Virus record (IMG/VR): IMGVR_UViG_3300032294_002237
Location: 1-32,790 of that record
Direction: 5' to 3' (one strand)
From: a virus
Length of the DNA stretch: 32,790 nucleotides
Of this stretch, positions 23,247 through 30,543 are shown piece by piece. A model generated the notes under the pieces. The model was not told the origin of the DNA, did no database searches, and was given only the letters and a program-made list of their open reading frames with translations. The stretch's first letter is position 1. Each line of letters begins with the position of its first letter. Position numbers and translations under genes: made by a program.

Positions 23247-23365
23247 CCCGGTGTAGCTCAGCCTTCGGGATCCAATCTAAAGGTATCACCTTTAGGGGGA
23301 AGTCTAGAGCGGCGATTCTACAAAATCGATCGCAGGTCGCGGGTGCAAATCCTAGCCACCGGCCA
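23247..23365 (+). tRNA. tRNA-like element with enlarged D-loop
   Basis: CCGGTG at 23248-23253 pairs with CACCGG at 23357-23362 as an acceptor stem. TA and GCTCAG follow as in a normal tRNA, and GAGC closes the D-stem at 23307-23310, so the D-loop is about 47 bases instead of 7-11. Inside the loop CTAAAGGT and ACCTTTAG form an 8-bp hairpin (23277-23295). The anticodon arm is CGATT/AATCG with a 6-base loop, so no anticodon can be assigned. The T-loop TGCAAAT is close to TTCAAAT, but the T-stem pairs poorly. It could be a degenerate tRNA, a tRNA-like RNA or an att remnant. Confidence 0.5.
23277..23295. repeat. 8-bp inverted repeat inside the tRNA-like D-loop
   Basis: CTAAAGGT, loop ATC, ACCTTTAG: a perfect palindrome-like hairpin inserted where the D-loop of the tRNA-like element should be. 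Confidence 0.7.
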
Positions 23366-23470
23366 CCAATTAAGCATATTTTCTCAAAAAATGAAATTAA
23401 GCACTATAGCAGAGGATCCCATACCTACGATAGAACGAGTAGGTCACACATATTATCACGGTAGTTTTAG

Positions 23471-24091
23471 ATGACTACGACAAAGTCTAACTTGGTCCGC
23501 GAGGAACTACAGAAGCGGCTTTCTCAGGAACGAGGTGTGGTGATGCACACGATCCGGCGATCCTCACCGCAGGCCATGCAAGCGGACAGGCTAGCCGTGA
23601 TCTACCTCGCGCCGCGTTGCGACGTGCAGGTCGAGGATCGCGTCGAGCAGGCGGAGCATGCGCAGCCGCGCACGCCATCGTGGACGCTCGAGGACACCTG
23701 CGGTATCGGCGCTCGCAAGTTGGTTGGTTTTGGGATGTTCTCGCTTGGCGTCGTCATCTGCGGCTTCCCGGTGTGGTTCGCCTATGCTCCGAAGGCCACG
23801 AGTGCCGTCATTGAGTTTATGACGCTGTCGGATGGCAAGGTTGGCGCAAACTGGCTTGAGTTTACGCTCCTACTGGTGTGGATTGTGGTAGGTATCGCCC
23901 TCTGGGCCTTCGGCGCGTCACTCGCGTGGCCAGTGCCGCCGGATACCACGCACTGGACGTACGCTCCACGCGGCGAACAGCCGACGGAGCTGTCGGTCAT
24001 CCCGCCATCCGTGCCGATCGTCCAGTCTCACGCTCGCGCTCGCGTTCGCGTGTGGCAGCCTGGCACGCCGCGAATCACACACTGTTCCTAA
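23471..24091 (+). CDS. G/C-rich two-TM membrane protein
   Basis: The 206-residue protein has two hydrophobic helices, about residues 86-107 (FGMFSLGVVICGFPVWFAY) and 128-150 (FTLLLVWIVVGIALWAFGA), with hydrophilic ends. The C-terminal part contains a short ARARVRV repeat encoded by CGC-rich DNA. Codons end mostly in G or C, unlike the neighbouring phage genes, so it is probably a recent import. The frame from ATG 23471 has no Shine-Dalgarno, while ATG 23543 has GAGGTG upstream and would give 182 residues. No family is recognised; holin-like or host-derived accessory are both possible. Confidence 0.6.
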   Translation: MTTTKSNLVREELQKRLSQERGVVMHTIRRSSPQAMQADRLAVIYLAPRCDVQVEDRVEQAEHAQPRTPSWTLEDTCGIGARKLVGFGMFSLGVVICGFPVWFAYAPKATSAVIEFMTLSDGKVGANWLEFTLLLVWIVVGIALWAFGASLAWPVPPDTTHWTYAPRGEQPTELSVIPPSVPIVQSHARARVRVWQPGTPRITHCS

Positions 24092-24104
24092 GAGGATCGC
24101 TGAC

Positions 24105-24236
24105 ATGCACACCGTCTGGCACTGGCTCCTCTGGTGTCTCGCCGCCTGGTCGCACGACCCCGCGCCGCCCGACGCGGACGAAGTGCAGATCTCGCACGCG
24201 GCCCTCGGCACGGACGGGCACCAACTGCTCAGATAG
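24105..24236 (+). CDS. Short G/C-rich protein (43 aa)
   Basis: A 43-residue frame begins MHTVWHWLLWCLAAW, a possible signal or membrane helix, then becomes acidic and Pro-rich. AGAGGA lies upstream. The codons are strongly G/C-ending, as in the gene before it. It is probably part of the same transferred segment. Function unknown. Confidence 0.4.
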   Translation: MHTVWHWLLWCLAAWSHDPAPPDADEVQISHAALGTDGHQLLR

Positions 24237-24285
24237 GGCGTCGCACCATAGATTATATCTCCGAATTTATTGTCACATATGGAGA

Positions 24286-24405
24286 TTGTCAATCCAATTT
24301 AGAGAGGCAGGCATTTCACCCAGAGTCAGGAATGGCTCCTACTTTGTGGGTGCCTATGCACATGCCGCCACAGAAGCCATGATTTTAGAAAAAATATATC
24401 TGTAG
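24286..24405 (+). CDS. Possible short ORF or gene remnant
   Basis: A 39-residue frame with a TTG start encodes FREAGISPRVRNGSYFVGAYAHAATEAMILE, which looks protein-like and has the AT-richer style of the phage rather than the G/C-rich island to its left. The GGAGA before TTG is too close for a normal ribosome site. It may be the 3' remainder of a phage gene interrupted by the island, or a real small gene. Confidence 0.3.
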   Translation: MSIQFREAGISPRVRNGSYFVGAYAHAATEAMILEKIYL

Positions 24406-24429
24406 CCATGAGATTACAAGGGAGCACCC

Positions 24430-25392
24430 ATGATCGTTTGGGCTTTAAGTTTTAATATAGCATATAGAGATGGCACTACCTCGATATTAGAAATAACCAG
24501 AGGAGAGAAAGTCGTAGACCTCCGCAAAAGCGATAATGTGACCTGGAGTAAATGTAAGCGATTGCCCAAATTTGTCAATTTTATCAATAATTTAGGTGGC
24601 AATCTCTCACCATCGCTCCCGGCTGACGTGGCCGATTATAACTTTAGATTTACAGCTACGACCGCCGACGGCCACATACGTGTGTTAGGTGGATCTGATG
24701 TCTTAGAGAATCAGTCTACATCTAATGTAGATCTTGCAACCATGTATGCTTACTTGCGATCCGATCGCAAATTCGCCTCATATTTTATGTCTTGTACGGT
24801 TTTGATCAATACCGATTATGTAGACTATCAACCAGGACAGAGCGGAGCGGAAGCATCTAACCTGATAGATTCACTTAATGCCTTGGGTATGAGCGTTTCT
24901 ACCTTTACCGCTATTACTTCGGCAGGGTTTGTAGAGGCATTATCTTCTTCTAATATGCTATTCATCCCAGAGATAGAGGAAGGATATTTAATATTAGATT
25001 CGGCTGCAAAAAATGTAATCAAACAGTGGGTTGATGGCGGTGGTACATTATTCGTTTTTAGTGAAGTAGATGATTTGATAGATGATATATTCGATTTGTC
25101 TATCACTCAATCAGGCGAGGGGCATGGCACAGCTACCAAGACTGCAGCAGCAGTGGGTACGCCGTTAGAAAATGGGCCTGCTGAGATCGGCGAAAACAAT
25201 GCCACCAGCAGCGTTGATGCAGCATCGTTGCCGCCGGGATCGAAGTCTTATTATGAGACTCAGGGGGCTCAGAGCTACGTAGCATCAATACCTTACGGCC
25301 AAGGACAGATAATATTTATGGGTTGGGACTGGTACCACCCATCCGCTGGCGATCCGAGATGGTTAACCGTACTCGAGTTGCTCACGCAATAG
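24430..25392 (+). CDS. Protein with class I amidotransferase-like fold
   Basis: The 320-residue protein has a beta-rich N-terminal domain of about 110 residues and then an alpha/beta part: LIDSLNALGMSVSTF, SSSNMLFIPEIEEGYL, VIKQWVDGGGTLFVFSE, and finally YGQGQIIFMGWDWYHP. That order is the pattern of glutamine-amidotransferase-like and ThuA-like folds used in many surface and carbohydrate-related proteins. No catalytic Cys is in place, so a binding role is more likely. GGGAGC precedes the ATG by about seven bases. It may be a phage adhesin or virion protein. Confidence 0.5.
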   Translation: MIVWALSFNIAYRDGTTSILEITRGEKVVDLRKSDNVTWSKCKRLPKFVNFINNLGGNLSPSLPADVADYNFRFTATTADGHIRVLGGSDVLENQSTSNVDLATMYAYLRSDRKFASYFMSCTVLINTDYVDYQPGQSGAEASNLIDSLNALGMSVSTFTAITSAGFVEALSSSNMLFIPEIEEGYLILDSAAKNVIKQWVDGGGTLFVFSEVDDLIDDIFDLSITQSGEGHGTATKTAAAVGTPLENGPAEIGENNATSSVDAASLPPGSKSYYETQGAQSYVASIPYGQGQIIFMGWDWYHPSAGDPRWLTVLELLTQ

Positions 25393-25530
25393 CTATAAAT
25401 TAGCGAGTTGGCACAGATATCAGAAGTTATAGTTTTCCGATGTCTCTGGATGTGGAATTCACAGGCACGATAGATAGTGCAACATTAGTGCGTCAGACCC
25501 ACCATCCAATATCCCCCATTAGGTAATCAT

Positions 25531-27606
25531 ATGGCAGTCAAGACTAATGACAGTCTCTGCGAACTTAGGCACCAAATCGATAAGGCAGCACAAGCTTATT
25601 ATCGGTCGGATAGACCCCTGATCACCGACGCCCAATATGACCATCTGATCAGCCAATTACGCGAGCTGGCACCCGATGACTTCCGTCTGTCAAGAGTAGG
25701 TATTCCTTACGATCCTTCCGAACTCCGCAATAAAATCAAGCACCCCATCCCCATGGGGTCGCTTGACAATACTGACGATGGTATCGGTGGCTATGACAAG
25801 TGGCACGGCGACGTCGGGAACGTTCCGGTCTGTGCTTCACTTAAGGTTGATGGTAGCAGCATCCGGCTGCGTTACAAGAACGGTGTGTTGGTAGAGGCAG
25901 CCACTAGAGGTAACGGAGAGGTCGGAGAGTTGATCACTGCAAACGTGGTCAATTTCAAGAACGTGCCAACTGTCCTCCCCGAGCCTGTGAACATCGATGT
26001 TCGCGGAGAAGCTATCCTTTATCTGCAGGATTATCGAGATATTCGCTCTGCCAGTCAGGGCATGGATTTCGAGGCGATTCCGGACAAGGATAAGAGCAAC
26101 CCTCGAAATATTGGCAACGGCATCATCGGTCGCGATGACGGCACCGACACCGACAAGATGCGATTTCTTGCTTTTAATATAGAGGCCGAAGGCACCACGT
26201 TTGATGGTGAAATCACTAAGCTCGAGTATATCTCTAAATTGGGCTTTGATGTGGTGCCCCACCGCTTGGCCAAGACAGCAGCGGAATTGCGGGAATATTA
26301 TGAGCAGATCAATGCTGCCAGGAGCGAACTGCCATTCGAAATTGATGGAATCGTGGTGTGTGTTAACTCAATCGACGAGCAACGGTTGTATGTCACCGCC
26401 GATCCTAAGACACGCATGAGGCCCAAGTATGCTAGGGCTATTAAGTTCCCTCACAAGGCCAGCACCACCAAGATCGTAGACGTAGAAATCTCTATTGGTC
26501 ATTCCGGAGCTATCATTCCGACGGCTGTGCTGGAAGAAGTACGTGTCGGTGGTGTGAACGTGGTACATGCTCTATTGAATAATTGGGATGAGATTGATAG
26601 GTTGGGTGTATGCATCGGAGACCAAGTTGAAGTGGTCCTCGCAGGAGATATTATTCCCAAGATCACGCGGGTGGTAGACAGGGCAGCGAATCGAACCAAG
26701 ATTGTTGAACCCGCTAGGTGCCCAGCATGCGATGATAAGACCACCCGTATGCTTCGTGGTAAGCCGGGGGCAGTGACATATTGTGTGAATAAGCAGTGCC
26801 CAGGTGCTGCCTTGCAAAAGGTGAGTAAGTGGATTGGAGGCTCCAAGACTGGAGTCGGCATCCTCGGCATCGGCGATGCCATCTTGAAGGTATTGTGGGA
26901 CGAGGGTTTGGTCAAAGATCCTGCTGATCTTTATACTCTGACAGTGGATCAGATCACAGATCTGGAGATACCCAATAGTGATCGAGCAAAGGGTATCACT
27001 GGTATCAGGATTGGTGAGTCTCGCGCCCAGGAGATCATCACCAATATCAACAGCAAGAGGCAGCTTGGTCTGGACACCTTTTTGGGTAGTTTGGGTATCG
27101 AACTGCTCGGTAGGAGGCGTGTTAAGATCTTGCAGCAAGCCGCCAAGGGTCAACTGGACTCTTTGGAAGACTGGCTTGATGACCGCAAGTTGGCTAGCAT
27201 CCAGATTGAAGGGTTTGGGGCTACTATCCGCGAGTCTGTACGACTTGGCATTGATGAGAATCGAGCCTTGATCAGTAAATTGATCATGGTCGGAGTTAGT
27301 ATCGAAGCACCAAAGGGAGCATCTCAGATGGTATCAATAAAGGCTAGTAACGACAACCAGTTTGCTGGCGTTTCATTCTGCTTTACCGGAACCAGGGATG
27401 GTCTTGATGAGGTAGCTGCTCTTGGTGCTGTGATCAAGAGTGGGGTTTCCAAGTCCGGCCCTAGTCCTGATTACTTGGTTCAAAAGGATCCTCTGAGCAC
27501 TTCATCTAAGACTAAGAATGCGGAGGCTAATGGTCATACCAAGATTATTAGTATTGATTTTCTCAAGAAGTGTTTGAACGGTGAAGCGAAGCTCAAGGTT
27601 GAGTGA
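25531..27606 (+). CDS. ligA: NAD+-dependent DNA ligase LigA
   Basis: A complete 691-residue LigA. The Ia domain with AYYRSDRPLITDAQYDHL is at the N terminus. K105 in SLKVDGSS is the adenylated lysine, and FEIDGIVV matches a later nucleotidyltransferase motif. An OB fold, a four-cysteine zinc finger (C397, C400, C418, C423), helix-hairpin-helix repeats and a C-terminal BRCT domain (about 612-690) follow in the standard order. It seals nicks using NAD+. Codon choice is richer in G/C third positions than the replication genes, suggesting later acquisition. AGG lies nine bases before the ATG. Confidence 0.96.
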   Translation: MAVKTNDSLCELRHQIDKAAQAYYRSDRPLITDAQYDHLISQLRELAPDDFRLSRVGIPYDPSELRNKIKHPIPMGSLDNTDDGIGGYDKWHGDVGNVPVCASLKVDGSSIRLRYKNGVLVEAATRGNGEVGELITANVVNFKNVPTVLPEPVNIDVRGEAILYLQDYRDIRSASQGMDFEAIPDKDKSNPRNIGNGIIGRDDGTDTDKMRFLAFNIEAEGTTFDGEITKLEYISKLGFDVVPHRLAKTAAELREYYEQINAARSELPFEIDGIVVCVNSIDEQRLYVTADPKTRMRPKYARAIKFPHKASTTKIVDVEISIGHSGAIIPTAVLEEVRVGGVNVVHALLNNWDEIDRLGVCIGDQVEVVLAGDIIPKITRVVDRAANRTKIVEPARCPACDDKTTRMLRGKPGAVTYCVNKQCPGAALQKVSKWIGGSKTGVGILGIGDAILKVLWDEGLVKDPADLYTLTVDQITDLEIPNSDRAKGITGIRIGESRAQEIITNINSKRQLGLDTFLGSLGIELLGRRRVKILQQAAKGQLDSLEDWLDDRKLASIQIEGFGATIRESVRLGIDENRALISKLIMVGVSIEAPKGASQMVSIKASNDNQFAGVSFCFTGTRDGLDEVAALGAVIKSGVSKSGPSPDYLVQKDPLSTSSKTKNAEANGHTKIISIDFLKKCLNGEAKLKVE

Positions 27607-27653
27607 CCGAGAGCGAGCTATTAGATTCATTGCCGTACAGAGGATGCCATGCG

Positions 27654-27824
27654 ATGAGCCACGACCACGAGCTTGAGCGACAGGTATACGAACTGCGAAA
27701 GGACATGCGCGCCGTCCAACTGCTGCTGCTGATGTTCGTTCTCGCCGGCTGTTACTTGTGGGTTCGTTCAGTTGCCACGCAGACCCGTGACGTTCCCGTG
27801 AGCGAGCAGGAGGCAGTGCGATGA
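27654..27824 (+). CDS. Small one-TM protein, G/C-rich
   Basis: A 56-residue protein with a charged N-terminal helix (ELERQVYELRKDMRA) and one hydrophobic segment (VQLLLLMFVLAGCYLWV). A GTG at 27603 overlapping the ligase stop would extend it by 17 residues, but those codons have phage-like composition while the G/C-rich part begins at the ATG. The layout with a charged helix and one TM segment resembles phage lysis or accessory membrane proteins; this is not proven. Its final codons are partly duplicated 40 bases downstream. Confidence 0.5.
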   Translation: MSHDHELERQVYELRKDMRAVQLLLLMFVLAGCYLWVRSVATQTRDVPVSEQEAVR

Positions 27825-27838
27825 CGTGGCTGGATTAG

Positions 27839-27856
27839 CGGCCTTGCTGGAGGCCG
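27839..27856. other. Small inverted repeat CGGCCT/AGGCCG
   Basis: A 6-bp stem with a 6-base loop lies just after the small TM gene and within the duplicated 3' end. It may act as a weak terminator. No T-run follows. Confidence 0.35.
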
Positions 27857-27974
27857 TGCGATGAGAGACGTATGGGTGGTGTTCCAGGTAAATGATACAT
27901 TATAGAATTCACTGGTATGTATAGTAGTGTAACATATATGTGAGCTGGTTTACTTGATTACTAATACTAGAAAT

Positions 27975-28202
27975 ATGAAAAAGCCGAGAATAATCGTGTT
28001 GTCAGGTAGTACCGACACAACGTTCAGCTGGCTGTCGGATGGGTGGTATGATGTAAAGAAGCGTGACGGCGAATATGCCAAAGCCTTGATGGCGAAGGCG
28101 AGGCAGGCTATCGCGAGTGGCTCAGACGTCCCAGACACAATCAACAAGCTCGAGGCGGTTGGATTTGAGGTCACGCAGGACCCAGATTTTTCCCATTCTT
28201 AA
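27975..28202 (+). CDS. Small hypothetical protein (75 aa)
   Basis: The product MKKPRIIVLSGSTDTT begins with a strand, has an aromatic centre (SWLSDGWYDV), then two helices with Ala and Lys and a C-terminal Asp/Pro tail. It is fairly G/C-rich. A TTG at 27954 would add seven residues. I recognise no family. Confidence 0.5.
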   Translation: MKKPRIIVLSGSTDTTFSWLSDGWYDVKKRDGEYAKALMAKARQAIASGSDVPDTINKLEAVGFEVTQDPDFSHS

Positions 28203-28300
28203 TAGACGCTTGGTCGAACAGCCTGGGTGTCATTTTAGACACTATAATGAGTAAATCGATCAAAGATAGGTTTGAGGTACAGGTGCTTTAGGAGTTATAA

Positions 28301-28558
28301 ATGGTTATTTTCTCTTGGGACGAGATCGGTGGTGAGTGGGCTACGCACGAACTACCGATTGACACAAAGGATCCAATCGAGATCAATCGGGTACTCGGAG
28401 CTTCATTAGTAGACTCGGAAGTAGGTATCGATGCCTTGGGTGATGAATCGCCTGACGGATGGGTGGTTGAGTCGAGTGGCTGGTCTGGTCCAGTGTTGAC
28501 GATCGTATCACGCGATGAAAGGAATCATCTAGCTGTAATTGTAGCCATTTATGAGTGA
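28301..28558 (+). CDS. Small acidic hypothetical protein (85 aa)
   Basis: The protein is acidic and beta-rich with several Trp (IFSWDEIGGEWATHEL, DGWVVESSGWSGPVLTIV). TAGGAG precedes the ATG by seven bases. It resembles small anti-host or immunity-type proteins in size and charge but no family can be named. The 100-base leader holds GTGTC/GACAC (28228-28243) and TATAAT at 28243-28248, a possible promoter. Confidence 0.55.
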   Translation: MVIFSWDEIGGEWATHELPIDTKDPIEINRVLGASLVDSEVGIDALGDESPDGWVVESSGWSGPVLTIVSRDERNHLAVIVAIYE

Positions 28559-28603
28559 TTCTACTTAGAGACTGATTCAGCGAGTTCTCCAACTGGGGGT
28601 ATA

Positions 28604-29236
28604 ATGGCTAACAATCGACCAGATATAGCCATAATCGGTAGTGCCTTCAGTGGCCAACCAGAGAATGCGGAACCATTGGATATATTGGCTGGCATATATC
28701 ATGTGGCATATAGTGTAGAGGTCGATGGCGTTAAAGGCATGGCCCTTCTCATATACGAGTTTGATGAACGGGATATTATACGCGAAGATGTGTACTCTAC
28801 GCCGCAGGTAGCACGACAGTTGGAAAAATATTTAGGCGGGCGGAGCCCAATTACTTATTCCTTGCTACCTTTACCGGACGATGGCCACGAAAACTCAAAT
28901 AGAGCAGCAGTAGCCAAAGCCAAAAAATCGTCCACAGTTAGGGTCTATGGGGAGAACACAATGAACGAGAGCGACGTTCAAGTGGTCGCCAATATGATAA
29001 CAGAAAACATAGACGATAATAATGGGATTGCTGAAATTAGCGAGCTGCTCGACATAGTTAAACAACTCAGCTTGAATCAGCAGCAGCAGCTGGTCGTCAA
29101 GCGGATTGAGATGGAACTGAATGCAAACGATGCCGAAGGTGAATGGGAATTGCATAATTGGATTCATCAAGCTGGAGCTGAACTCGAATATATAATTAAA
29201 GCTGCGTGGGGGATTACTGGCCGAGACAGAGGCTGA
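28604..29236 (+). CDS. Hypothetical protein
   Basis: A 210-residue protein with an N-terminal alpha/beta part (DIAIIGSAFSGQP, YSVEVDGVKGMALLIYEF) and a C-terminal helical, acidic part (NESDVQVVANMITENIDDNN, QLSLNQQQQLVVKRIEMEL). GGGGG lies about five bases before the ATG. No catalytic motif is recognised. It precedes the ADP-ribosyltransferase-like gene by two bases. Confidence 0.6.
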   Translation: MANNRPDIAIIGSAFSGQPENAEPLDILAGIYHVAYSVEVDGVKGMALLIYEFDERDIIREDVYSTPQVARQLEKYLGGRSPITYSLLPLPDDGHENSNRAAVAKAKKSSTVRVYGENTMNESDVQVVANMITENIDDNNGIAEISELLDIVKQLSLNQQQQLVVKRIEMELNANDAEGEWELHNWIHQAGAELEYIIKAAWGITGRDRG

Positions 29237-29238
29237 GG

Positions 29239-29682
29239 ATGCGGCTTAATCAGCTATGGTTAGAGTATAGGGGATATCATCAGGCACCAAATGCAGAAAA
29301 TGGTGCCCCATTATATGATTTAAAAACAATATATCCTGATGACATATATTCAGCTGATGGTGCAAGAATATACGGTACGCGGTGGTGGGGGAAATTGGAT
29401 GCAAAAGGAGAATCATATGATCAATTTGCTATAACCATATTGCGGTTAGCTCGAGGCGAACCAGAACGTCAGATAAAGGTGTACAGGGCTGTCCCGAAAT
29501 CATTACCATCAGATGTGCATATTAACCCAGGTGATTGGGTAACTATTACAAAGCAGTATGCAGAGTTGCACGGTGATTATGCTTTTAATGAACCATATCA
29601 AATATTAACCAAGACCGTAAGAGCTAAGGAACTATATACCGAGGGTAATAGCATACATGAATGGGGATACAATCCATCTTGA
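29239..29682 (+). CDS. ADP-ribosyltransferase-like protein of polyvalent-protein type
   Basis: The 147-residue protein carries IKVYRAVPKSL (R83), INPGDWVTITKQYAELHG (T102/T104) and GNSIHEWGYNP (E141), in the order of an R-S/T-E ADP-ribosyltransferase active site. The same string order (YRAVP, GDWVT, YA-HG, EWGY) occurs in a domain of large polyvalent proteins of mobile elements. The start at 29239 is chosen because AGAGGCTGAGG lies upstream; a GTG at 29206 in the same frame overlaps the previous gene. Such enzymes can modify host proteins or nucleic acids. The fold call is by motif and remains tentative. Confidence 0.55.
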   Translation: MRLNQLWLEYRGYHQAPNAENGAPLYDLKTIYPDDIYSADGARIYGTRWWGKLDAKGESYDQFAITILRLARGEPERQIKVYRAVPKSLPSDVHINPGDWVTITKQYAELHGDYAFNEPYQILTKTVRAKELYTEGNSIHEWGYNPS

Positions 29683-29723
29683 CGCTAGCACTTAAAATAG
29701 TCGATAAACGCAAACGAGATTAT

Positions 29724-29933
29724 ATGAGTCAAATCCCTGATTTTGAACCTCAACGATTGGATTGGCGAATCAAACCATCCTCTATACCTTCGCAGCCGCA
29801 TTGTATGAAATTTGACGATTCTCGAGTGCAGATATGTTACGTCAATGTTTGGGAAACGTCGCGAATGATGCGGATTGGTGCCATTTATATAACTCGCGAT
29901 GATGGTTCAATAGTCGAAGTGAGCCTTAGATAG
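29724..29933 (+). CDS. Small hypothetical protein (69 aa)
   Basis: From ATG 29724 the product is 69 residues: Pro-rich start (MSQIPDFEPQRLDWRIKP), then beta-rich (VQICYVNVWETSRMMRIGAIYITRDDG). An in-frame TTG at 29679, overlapping the preceding stop, or an ATG at 29661 would add 15-21 residues. The stop codon shares its last base with the first base of tRNA-Glu. No family is recognised. Confidence 0.5.
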   Translation: MSQIPDFEPQRLDWRIKPSSIPSQPHCMKFDDSRVQICYVNVWETSRMMRIGAIYITRDDGSIVEVSLR

Positions 29934-30004
29934 CCCCGTTCGTCTAGATGTCAGGACGCGGCCCTTTCAAGGCCGCGACGCCGGATCGTAACCGGCACGG
30001 GGTA
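29933..30004 (+). tRNA. tRNA-Glu (anticodon UUC)
   Basis: GCCCCGT pairs with ACGGGGT as acceptor (one G-U at the end). The D arm TCGTCTAGATGTCAGGAC is close to that of bacterial tRNA-Glu, and the anticodon arm CGGCC-CTTTCAA-GGCCG has a TTC anticodon. The T-stem GCCGG/CCGGC is intact, but the T-loop ATCGTAA differs from TTCRANY. No CCA is encoded. Function is probable; the loop is unusual. Confidence 0.85.
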
Positions 30005-30028
30005 TTATGACAATAGTCATACCGCTTG

Positions 30029-30042
30029 TGGTCGAATATAAT
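30029..30042 (+). promoter_or_regulatory. Promoter-like motif TGGTCGAATATAAT
   Basis: A -10-like TATAAT (30037-30042) preceded by TGGTCGAA, 75 bases before the secreted repeat protein gene. The motif lies inside the inverted repeat ACCGCT/AGCGGT at 30021-30050. Nearly the same 14 bases recur at 30544-30557. No standard -35 is seen, so recognition by an activator or phage factor is possible. Confidence 0.5.
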
Positions 30043-30116
30043 GTAGCGGTTAGTAGACTAGATGTATTAAAAGAATGTTTGGTCGGAAGTGATAGAATTC
30101 CTTTAGGAGGTCAGCG

Positions 30117-30536
30117 ATGCGTTACTTGAATATGCTGGTACTCATGTCGATGGTATGTGTGACAGCCTATGCCGGAGAGTTTGAAGGTGATTGCTCCAGT
30201 GGGATGTGCAGCCTTGCCTCAAATAAGGCTCGCCCCGTGATCAATGTGGTTAAGGCACCTGTGAATGCCGTGATCAACGTGGCAAGGGTTCCGGTCGGGG
30301 CAGCCATCGATGTGGCTAGGGTCCCTGTTACTGCGGCAGTTGCAGTCGCAAAGGCACCAGTTGTGGTGGTCGATCGGTTGATTGACCGGCCACGGGAGCA
30401 CCAGAATAGTAACGCAGGGTGTGAATGCGTTGGTTGTGGCTGTGCTGCAGTAAGTACACAGAATGTCAGCTGTGGGCAGCCAGCGGTCAGCAACCGTTAT
30501 CGTAGGTCTAATGTTATCCTGCGGCGGTGCAAGTAG
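30117..30536 (+). CDS. Secreted Cys-rich protein with 11-residue repeats
   Basis: A signal peptide is visible (MRYLNMLVLMSMVCVTAYA, cleavage likely after AYA). The mature part contains four tandem 11-residue units of the style VINVxRxPVxA (about residues 42-86) with regular Val, Ala and Pro, then a Cys-rich tail with CECVGCGC. GGAGGTC lies about six bases before the ATG. Codons are G/C-richer than most neighbours. Small secreted repeat proteins of this kind are common in some planctomycetes; a host origin is a guess. In a phage it might act in the envelope or remain unexplained. Confidence 0.65.
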   Translation: MRYLNMLVLMSMVCVTAYAGEFEGDCSSGMCSLASNKARPVINVVKAPVNAVINVARVPVGAAIDVARVPVTAAVAVAKAPVVVVDRLIDRPREHQNSNAGCECVGCGCAAVSTQNVSCGQPAVSNRYRRSNVILRRCK

Positions 30537-30543
30537 GATCCCT

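Noticed and set aside
23211-23474. An open frame of 87 codons covering the tRNA-like element and its flank
   Set aside because: It runs straight through the acceptor, D and T parts of the tRNA-like element, and its start has no ribosome site. The 27 codons from an internal ATG at 23391 overlap the next start but are too weak to call.
24024-24060. CGC-rich short repeat near the end of the two-TM gene
   Set aside because: It is a codon-level repeat encoding ARARVRV, not a CRISPR or a mobile repeat.
25440-25526. A 28-codon frame between the amidotransferase-like gene and ligA
   Set aside because: It has no Shine-Dalgarno and no recognisable product; it is short enough to occur by chance.
26499-27153. 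Long minus-strand frames inside ligA
   Set aside because: They are opposite-strand shadows of a well-supported ligase gene and lack protein-like composition.
27861-27905. A 14-codon frame after the duplicated gene end
   Set aside because: It is too short to support, and its ribosome site is part of the duplicated sequence.
28228-28248. GTGTC/GACAC hairpin and TATAAT before the 85-aa gene
   Set aside because: No -35 lies at a proper distance and it does not match the TGGTCRAATATAAT motif, so it is noted only with the gene.
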